This document shows, piece by piece, positions 56,483-64,000 of a DNA stretch of 64,000 nt. Each line of letters opens with the position of its first letter. Position 1 is the stretch's first letter. Under the pieces are notes generated by a model that was not told the origin of the DNA, did no database searches, and was given only the letters and a program-made list of their open reading frames with translations. Made by a program: the position numbers and the translations under genes. Origin of the DNA: Arthrinium phaeospermum (Eukaryota > Ascomycota > Sordariomycetes > Amphisphaeriales > Apiosporaceae); assembly GCA_006503535.1 (NCBI GenBank), contig QYRS01000002.1:1-64000 (forward strand), read 5' to 3'.

Positions 56483-59400
56483 TCACGCGTCTCCGAGCTC
56501 GACCGTGTCGAGCCAGCCCCGAATCGCCGTCCGCAGAACACTCTCCTTGGTCCTCGGTTGCGGCGGCGGATGGCCGCTCTGGCCCTGGGCGTCCTTCTCG
56601 CGCTGGTCCACCACGTCCTGGATGATCCCCTCCAACGTGCCCAGCACGACCGCCTTACACTCGGCGCGGGGTACCTCTTGTTGGGGCGGGGGTGTTGGAC
56701 ATTTTCCGCCATCGAAGCGGCGGGTGGTGCGGCCATCTCGGCGGTATAACCATAACCTTGCTGTTGGTCCGAAGAGAGTTCGCTGTCTCGTCGCTCTCGC
56801 CGTTTACTGGCGGACCGTGACGACGTGGCCGACGGGGTTTCCTTGGATTCGCTGCTCTGCGGCAGGGCGACCACTCTCTCGATGGCCTCGATCAGCGTCT
56901 CGTCGAGCGAGACCAAAACCTCTTCCTCGATCTTCTCGTTCAGCGGCTGCTCATAGGGGGACAGCGCCGGCGTCATCAACGTCGAGCTGAAGGGATAACC
57001 GCCGCCGCTGCCGCCGCCGGAACTGGAGAGATGCTGATGCTGCGTCGGTCCACCACTGCCCCGATCCAGAGGGGAATATTTGGGCTTGATCAGGCGCTTG
57101 TACGACAGCCGCTTGATGGTGAAGTTGGTCGTGTCGGCGATGATGGCGCTGCTGACATCCACCCACTGCTCCGTGGGCGGCCACTCGGACTGCTGCAGCT
57201 GTTGCAGCGACACGGGCGGCGTGGGCTCCGCCATGAGCGACTCGCGCACCTTGTCGAGCAGATCCGCCTGTGGTGCCACGGCCTGTAGCGCAAAGTCGCG
57301 ATGGTACTGCTGCAGCCAGCCCGCCACATTCAGCGGCGCGTCGCCGTCGATGGCGATGCGGGACAGATGCCCAAAGCTGTCCATGGCACTGCCGATGCCG
57401 GGGTCGACAGGTAGCCGCTGCTCGAGGGCGAGCTGACGGCCGAGTCGAGCGTGGCCAGGTAGTCCGGGAACTGGATGTCCACGTCGATGACGCCGTCGTC
57501 CGAGTTGATGGTCGTCTTGACGGGGGACTCGAAGGCGCCCATGGGGTCGGGGATCCGCTTGGCCGCCGAGTCGGAGCGCTCCGCCTTGTTGTTCTTGGGC
57601 GTTTCCGGCTGATGGTCCATCGACGAGGTTTTGGGAGAGCAGCTCGAATCCGGCTCGAGGTGTTGCTGCTGCTGCTGCTGCTGCTGCGGGTTTTTGCTCT
57701 TGGGGGAAGTGTCGACAGAGACGGTTGGCACCGGCGCCTCTTCCTCGGCCGTCTCGGATAGCCTTCTCTCGTGCCCTTGGCCTTGCCTCGTGTTGGGCAT
57801 GAGGGGAGAGGGGAGCGGGCTGGGCCTCCCGCTCGGCAGGTCCAGCGTGGTCTGGGTGATGGACGCCGTCGAGCCCTTTCGCCGCGCGTTCCACAGCGTG
57901 CTGATGACGCTGCCCCAGTTGGAGCCCCGGCTGCTGCGGGATTCGGCAGTGTTGCCTTCGCTGATGCTGTCGCCGCGCCGCAGAGTGCGCTTCAGGTCGT
58001 CGGCCGCCGTGCTGCCGCTGCTGCCGGGCCGGTTGCTGCGACGCGTGTCCGCCCGGTGCAGAGACGAGAAGTGGGGGACGGCGGCATCGGGCGTGATGGT
58101 GTTGGTGGTGGCGGCGCTGCTCTTGCGCGTGTTCAGGTCGTTGCCCGGCATGGGGAGCGTCGTGTGTCGGAAGGTAGCATCCGACATGCGTCGTCCGTGT
58201 TGCTGCGTGTCGAGGCTCAGGTGGGCCAATTGCGCCGGGATTCCCGTGGCGGATCGGGTAGTGGCCTGGGACTGGATGCTGAAGCTGCGGCCGTGCGAAG
58301 CTCCCCGGGGCATGGTGATATGGCTTGGTGCGGTTAAGCTTGCGGCGCAGAACCTCTTCTTTGAGGATGGGCACGACGACGGGGGGCGAGTGGGAAAACG
58401 AGGCCGATGTCGTGGGTCGGAACGATCGCACCGACGGCAACTGCTGGTTCGTGGGTAGAAAGGCCGACAGCAAGAAGATGAGACGACGGGCGACCATCTT
58501 GTCGTTAGACACGACGATGGTCCGGCAGGGTAGCGACGTGTCTTCCTCGCTTCGGCCCTTCTGCTGCTGATAGTAGCGCCGGCGATACCAGACGGGACTC
58601 AGAGCCTGCAGCCAGTCGTTGTGCGTGGCCAGGAATCCAGTCAGCAGTGAAGAAGAATGAGCCCTGTTCTTTGCCGCCCGCCCATTTGGCAACCCACCTG
58701 GCTTCGTCCCGCCAGGGGCCCCAGCGACCCTGCCCGGTGATGACGCGGGTGGCACGGAGACCCGTCACGATCCGGACTCGAGCCGCGTCCACTTCGCGGC
58801 CCAGCACCGTCTCCTGCATCAGGCAGTTGGCCGGCAGCGTCACCAGCTTGGCGTTGGTCTTGGGCGGCTTGGCCTGCGAGGCCGTCGAGCCCCGCCGGTG
58901 GGTGCTGACGGACGGCGTTCTTGCAATTTGCGCCGGGAGGTTGGGGTGAAAGGGCTCGGGGGACGAGTAGTCGACCGCCTTGAGCATGGGGAACAGCATG
59001 GTGGCCACGACGGACTGCAGGTGGGTGAGGGCCCGCATGATGATGTCCCAGTGCTGCGTGATGGCGTCCATGCCGTCTTCGCCGCCGTCGCTGTAGGCCG
59101 TGTCGAACGACTCGGCGCCCAGCCCCGAGCCCGCCATGGACCAGCCGGACCGGCGCGTCGAGTTGAAGGACGAGGGGAACGAGTCGTTCTCCGAGTAGGA
59201 GCTGGGGCCCTTGAAGACGGGCTTGGTGGGTGCAGACCCCGTCGTCGGGGTGCTGGGCGGCAGGTGCAGCACCAGGGCCACCGCGTACATCGGCGTCCTC
59301 TTCTGCTTGGGCTGCGGCTTCTTCTTCTTGGGGCCCGACTCGTCGGGGGATATGGGGAAGGGGAAGCCGCCGTCCTCGGAGTGGCGCTAAGAGGGGTAGG

Positions 59401-60289
59401 ACCCGTGGCCGAAGCCGGGGTTTCTATCTCGTCGTTGGGCAGGTTGACGGGAAAGAGACGGTGATCAGGACCTTTCTCCGTTCCAGGGGCCGGAGGGACG
59501 GGCTGGGCGCCTCGAAAGCGGCCGAGGCCGACTCGGAGGTGAAGGACTGGGCCAGTTTGCTGGAGCGCATGCTGGAGCGGCCCATGGAGCCCTTGCCGTC
59601 GCCCACGTAGGGAATCGAGAGGTCCGACTTGGACTCGGTGGGGACGATGTGGACCTTGGTCGACGTGCCCTTGTAGGACATGACTTCGGAGTTGGCAAAG
59701 ATGCAGCTGGTGAAGTTGGCAATCTCCTCGCGGTACTCCCGCGACGCCCGCTGCGTGTCCGACTCGACGTGGTGGTAGTGCCGGGACTGCACCGACGGCC
59801 TCCGGTCAAAGGCTCCCTGGCGCGGCTGGGGGCTTTCGGGCTGGATGACCATGGGCCGCGAATAGCTGAGGCTGGTTTTCCTGGGCGACGTCGGGTTCCG
59901 GCGTTCCTGCGCCGACCCTGCCGGGTATCCATGGGCGGTGGGCGGCCTGTCACTCACGGCCGGGCCCGGGTGACTGTCGAAGATGAGGGCCGGGTTGACA
60001 GAGCCCAGGCTGTCCTGCATGACGACGACGCGCACATCGCGCACGTCCAGGTCGATCTCGCCATCGTAGTCGAAACTGCTGGGGAGCTCAGCGGCAGCGA
60101 GGGCCCGGCCGCCAAGGGAAAGACCTGGTCTTGGCGGTGGTGAAGGGCCTGCGTGTCTGGGAACAGCAGGCTGCGGGTGTGAATTTCCTCCTGGACCGAC
60201 TCGGGCGACGGCGACGGAGGCGCTTGAGATGCTGGCGGGGGGTGGGTGGTACTAGTAGAGGACGTCAGGTTGAACAGTTTGCCCAACAT
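56483..60289 (-). CDS. lst4: Folliculin-interacting protein (FNIP/Lst4 family), several frame breaks
   Basis: Conserved FNIP blocks lie in order on the minus strand but not in one frame. From the ATG at 60289: TRSLLFPD and DQVFPL; then DLDVRDVRVVVMQDSLG and MSYKGTSTKVH; MYAVALVLHLPP, HWDIIMRALTHLQ and WRDEARWVAKWAGG; TIVVSNDKMVARRLIFLLSA; a Ser-rich linker with a Gln run; SRIAIDGDAP; DVSSAIIADTTNFTIKRL; VLVSLDETLIEAIERV; and finally VPRAECKAVVLGTLEGII with stop at 56483-56485. Frame changes occur near 60116, 59460, 59378, 58672, 58345, 57400 and 56690, most at G or C runs on the + strand and each one base. Stops other than those caused by the shifts are absent. In yeast Lst4 with Lst7 (folliculin) is the GAP for Gtr2 that promotes TORC1. 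It is either broken here or misread. Confidence 0.72.
57663..57689 (-). repeat. Polyglutamine-coding CTG/CAG run
   Basis: On the + strand GCTGCTGCTGCTGCTGCTGC encodes a run of eight Gln on the minus strand, in the linker of the FNIP-like protein. Such runs vary in length between strains. Confidence 0.75.
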
Positions 60290-60971
60290 GGTGAGGTCGC
60301 AGGTGTTGAGCGCCGCTCGCCTCGCTGTGGCAATCGAGGGAAGACGAAAGAAGAAGGAGTGTAGGCAACTAAGTGAGTAGGTAGGGTAGGTAGAGCAAGT
60401 CGCAGCTCACTCCTGGGCAGGTCCAGTCCAGGTCAGACAAAAGTGAAGATGGCGCCGGCAAGTTTAGCGCTCCTCTACCATGGCAGTAGAGAAACCGATA
60501 GCTGAACCCATCACGAACGGTTGCTAGATAGGGCCTGGGGTATTCCAGTGTCACGGGGTTTGGTTCTGGATTCGGGGACGGAGAGGGGCGCAGATGTTGA
60601 AGGTGAGCGGGTTTGAGCAGGCGAAGGGCGGTGCTGGCGCGGGCGTCTCCGTCGCTCTCACGGCTGGGGCGGGCAAAAGTGAGATGGAGATTGACGTAAG
60701 CGACCCGAGGTTGATGCGTGCAGGAATGCGTGCAAAGGGATGCCTGTGTGCGTGAGAGACAAAAGACCAGGACCAGGACCAGAGGGCTGGAGAAAAGCGA
60801 CGGGAAAGGACCGAAGATGAGGATGCGCCTGCAGTGCCGTTGAAGAAGGATGCGGCACCCGATACCCGCAAAAGAAGGCTTGCTGATCCACCGCGAGGAA
60901 TCTTCTGTTGGGCTAGTCCCGGGCGGTAGTCTCGTTGACTAATAACTAGCTGTCGGAGAGGGTCGCGACAA

Positions 60972-60991
60972 GCGATGCGATGCGATGCGAT
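60972..60991. repeat. (GCGAT)4 microsatellite
   Basis: Four perfect GCGAT units in non-coding sequence upstream of the FNIP-like gene. Confidence 0.85.
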
Positions 60992-61694
60992 GGGGCAGCC
61001 GTATGTACGTATTGATGTATCGGGCTTGGGTGGTGACTTGCAGCAGAGGGAGATGCGAGGTGATGACGACAATGCACGAGTGGGTGGCTGAACCAACCAA
61101 CCGATTGATTGTCGGTTGTAGAAGATGGAGAGAAATGCAGCAGCCGACGGATGGCAGATTGCAGCACGACCCGAGAGGACGGGTGAGATGAGGGCAGATC
61201 AATTGGATCAAAACCAGGCCATCTGACGGTTTGGCTGGCTGACTGATTGATTGACGTCTGTCACTTTGACTTGCAATCCTCTTCCTGGCAGTATTCCTGG
61301 ACCCTGTTCTTCGGTTACTGCTTGCTGCTTCGGTCAGATGGGCGGCGACGCGAGTCGGTCGTCAACTCGTCAGGCGCAGATCAGCAGAATAGGCAAGATG
61401 CAGGCGGGTATAAAAAGAGGAATAATGTGGGATGTGGCCCCAGGATGATTTTAAGTAATCAACAATCAATCAATCAAACACCAAGTACTGTGGGAATCCC
61501 GATGGTCGAGAGGGAGTGGTGGGGAGATTTTGGGCGAGCAGGAGGAGTACTGGAGGGGGGGTTTTGGGATGGACAATCAAGTCTAGTGCCGGTGCCTGTG
61601 CTTAAAAATCGACCAAGACCAAGGCTAGACGGCGACGGCGACGGGCTTGACGATTCAAGTCTGGTCTAATCTGTCTGGTCTGATCGGGCTTGAT

Positions 61695-61712
61695 CTGGCA
61701 CTGGCACTGGCA
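61695..61712. repeat. (CTGGCA)3 tandem repeat
   Basis: Three perfect CTGGCA units, followed by a partial CTGG, in non-coding sequence. Confidence 0.8.
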
Positions 61713-64000
61713 CTGGGTACTGGACATGTCCGATTTATGTAGGCAGTAGGCTTCTCGAGTACAACTACGCATGCACGCATCGATTGACCGATCTGCGCAT
61801 CCGGCTTCCAGAACCTGACAACCTGATGCCATCCAAGTCTGAAGTCTTGTTGGCCTTCCTTTTTCTTTTCTTTTTCCTCGCCGCGGACCCCTCGATGCAA
61901 CGGTGTTTTGTCCCTTTTGTCGATAGCACGGCACTGCCCTGCCCGTTGCGGGCTGGATATTCGGCCCCTCCAAGGCCTCTAGTGCATCCATGGTGCACAT
62001 GCGTAGAGGGGAAATTGGCACGATCAAGTTGCGGTGAGCGAGCCCAGAGAGGGAGAGGGCCCTTATGGGTCCTCCATCGCAAGCGCTTAACAACACTGAG
62101 GAGGGAAAAAAGAGAGAGCACGCAGCAGACAGGCAGAGGCACAGCAAATGCCTTCCGGCGCTATGCCCAGTTGGCTCAAGCAAAGTAACCTCGCCCTAAC
62201 ACCAGCCGTTTGAACCTCACCCCCATGGTAAGACACGACATGGATGCCATCCCATCCCCAGATCCAGGCGCACGCCTCACGCCTCGCGCGCCCGCGATGC
62301 AGCCTTCTAGGCCTCGTCTAGATCTCGAAGCCGGCCGGCAAAGAAGACAGACAGTAGTACCCAACCAAATACGCCTTTTCTTCTCCGGCATCTGGACACG
62401 ATACTGTTGGGTCAATCCATGACTGAGACATGATTATTTTCATTATGACAATTCGAACCAGTCTGATAGGCGACTGGGAAGGCCTCTAGCGAAGCGCCCA
62501 AGCTAGCAAGCCCGTCGGTGGGTTGGGCTCCAATTCGCCATGTGTGAAAACTTCCGGCCCAACTCGAGCTTGACCAGATTCACACACCGGCCTGTTCTTC
62601 TGCTACGATATTCCCCAAGTTTCCCGTGGAAATGATCGAACTGCCACAGCCGAGATTGCCAAGGTGGGAGCTAATCGCTGGCTTCATCTAGGAAGTTGAC
62701 CGAGTGCGACTCCTTCAATGTTCCCATGCCAAACACGTCAGGTACAGCCGCACGGAGTACACCTGCAGTCGACAAGAATCCCTGGTTCCGTCCCTTAGCG
62801 TCCGGGTCGCGTGCCCACGGGTTTGGGACTGTCACATCTCAGCTGCCACCGCAAAGCTGTGTTTACATACGGTGTGTGGTGGCCGGCCCGAAACTGCACT
62901 TTCCTGCGCACTATGAGTATATGACTACGTATATGCAGTGCATATGTCAATCAAAATAATAATAAAAATCGCTCTGCAATTGTGCAGTTATCCATTACAG
63001 AATTCCATTAGTTGTAGGATAACTGTCAGCCGGTGTCAGTGATTGATGGGCGGGTCCGGGCTAGGCCTTGAGCTAGAGCGCAATCCCACCTGACTCTAGG
63101 AGGTATTTAACAAAATAGCAGTGAACTTGGACTGGCGGATGAGCAGAAGCCGGTGCCTCGCTTCTCGCTAAGATCGGCTCTGCTGGCCATGGTATTGTTG
63201 CTGCTTCACCATTTCGGGTTTTCTACTATCGGACTTTGTACATGCCCAGTCGGCACCCGGAGCTGGGACAAGCCTGTAGCGTTGCGTCTTGTCGATATTG
63301 GAAAGCATCACGTAATGAAAGTGGCATTGCGATTTGGATAGACATACGAGATTGACTCTGCGCCTGCATCTGTCGTATGCGCCAGTGACCCATGGACGGG
63401 CCGCTCCTTTTTAGCCAGGACCTGGATTTTCCTGCCATTGGCAATCGGGTCTGGCCTGTCTGGCCTGTCGAACCTGTCGAAGGTCAGATCGCAACCGGTG
63501 TGAGAAAAGGTGACTGATTCAGCACCTCAGCCCTGCCTAGTCAGATGACCTTTGTTTCTTTTCTTTTCTCGTCCTCGGCTGAGCAAACGACAGCTCGGTG
63601 GTCATGTCACACACAGTCTTCCTGTCCCCGTAGCCCTCTATCTATTAGTAGGTACTTTCAATGGTCTATGAAGATCAACGTGCCCTTAGAAGCTCTTCCG
63701 GCTACTGCGTTCCTTCGACTGCTGCACATCTAGTTATCTACATCCACCGCCTCATTCCGGGTGTTCTTGTCGATCGCAATAGATGTGAGCCGGCAGCAGC
63801 GAAACACAGCGTCGTAGTGCTAGCTGTGTCATACTTGACGCTTGCCTCTTGCATCTCCTCTCCTCCAGTCGAACGGGGTCTCTTATTAGTTTTCCGTCGC
63901 CTGACACATAAGTCTTCTTCTCGAGGTTCCCATCCAATCACGGCCGTGGTGACAGTGACGCGCATTGCTTTTGGCCAGGTTCCATGGAGGTTGGGAGGGG

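Larger units (their letters stand above)
60290..64000. other. Gene-free right end of the window
   Basis: About 3.7 kb upstream of the FNIP-like gene. Open frames (for example 60551-61096 minus and 61602-62183 minus) are low-complexity and overlap each other in several frames. I support no gene. Part of it may be the FNIP 5' leader and promoter. Short tandem repeats occur at 60972-60991 and 61695-61712. Confidence 0.5.

Noticed and set aside
59388..59460. A 73-bp GTCTCT...TTAG intron explaining two frame changes in the FNIP-like gene at once
   Set aside because: It remains possible because the frame works. But the donor is poor, there is no CTRAY branch point, and the removed sequence looks coding in the shifted frame. 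I kept two single-base breaks as the preferred reading.
60078..60115. A 38-bp intron (GT...GAG) explaining the first frame change of the FNIP-like gene
   Set aside because: It would keep the frame, but it is far shorter than any other intron here and lacks a branch point. It would also remove the conserved VFPL.
56335..60289. Autophagy protein Atg13
   Set aside because: The position near other vacuolar genes and the Ser-rich linker suggested it at first. The conserved blocks (DVRVVVMQD, MYAVALVLHLPP, DEARWVAKWAGG, MVARRLIFLL, SRIAIDGDAP) belong to the folliculin-interacting protein family instead.
60551..61096. 181-codon minus-strand open frame upstream of the FNIP-like gene
   Set aside because: Low-complexity Ser/Pro/Arg composition and overlapping frames. 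It more probably lies in the FNIP 5' leader.

Overview
The window is the left end of a chromosome from a filamentous ascomycete (Pezizomycotina, probably Sordariomycetes; the class is an inference). It begins with a CCCTAA telomere tract. The genes have short introns, mostly 49-73 bp, with CTRAY-type branch points. Several families are typical of filamentous fungi: a Clr5-domain ankyrin protein, an isoflavone-reductase-like enzyme, ACS-family MFS transporters, Iml1 and a folliculin-interacting protein.

Layout. (1) 1-123: telomere. (2) 124 to about 15.8 kb: gene-poor subtelomere with pyrimidine-rich stretches, a 21-24 bp minisatellite (5297-5621), a 22-base C run and at most decayed gene fragments. 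(3) 15.8-28.4 kb: accessory metabolic block with a secreted alpha/beta hydrolase (frameshifted as given), a Liz1/Fen2-like transporter, a cytochrome P450, a Dal5-like transporter, an unknown coiled-coil protein, an isoflavone-reductase-like enzyme and an extended short-chain reductase. There is no polyketide or peptide synthase, so it looks like a tailoring or catabolic cluster. (4) 28.7-36.8 kb: a 78-residue two-exon gene, a 1252-residue Clr5-ankyrin protein, a metallo-beta-lactamase-like protein and an FAD monooxygenase. (5) 38.9-60.3 kb: conserved genes, namely a vacuolar Ca2+/H+ exchanger, Iml1, a short-chain dehydrogenase with two opposite single-base frameshifts, a Zrc1/Cot1-type zinc transporter and a folliculin-interacting protein (Lst4 family) broken by several single-base frame changes. 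(6) 60.3-64 kb: no recognisable gene.

How the genes fit together. The block at 15.8-28.4 kb combines import, secreted hydrolysis, oxidation and NAD(P)H-dependent reduction, as expected for using or modifying an environmental small molecule. The conserved block is unusual because four of its five genes belong to the vacuolar membrane. Two of these, Iml1 and Lst4/FNIP, are from GAP complexes acting on the Rag GTPases upstream of TORC1, and two are vacuolar cation transporters.

Splice sites were assigned by eye from GT/GC...AG plus branch point and reading-frame continuity. Functions come from recognised motifs, and no database search was run.
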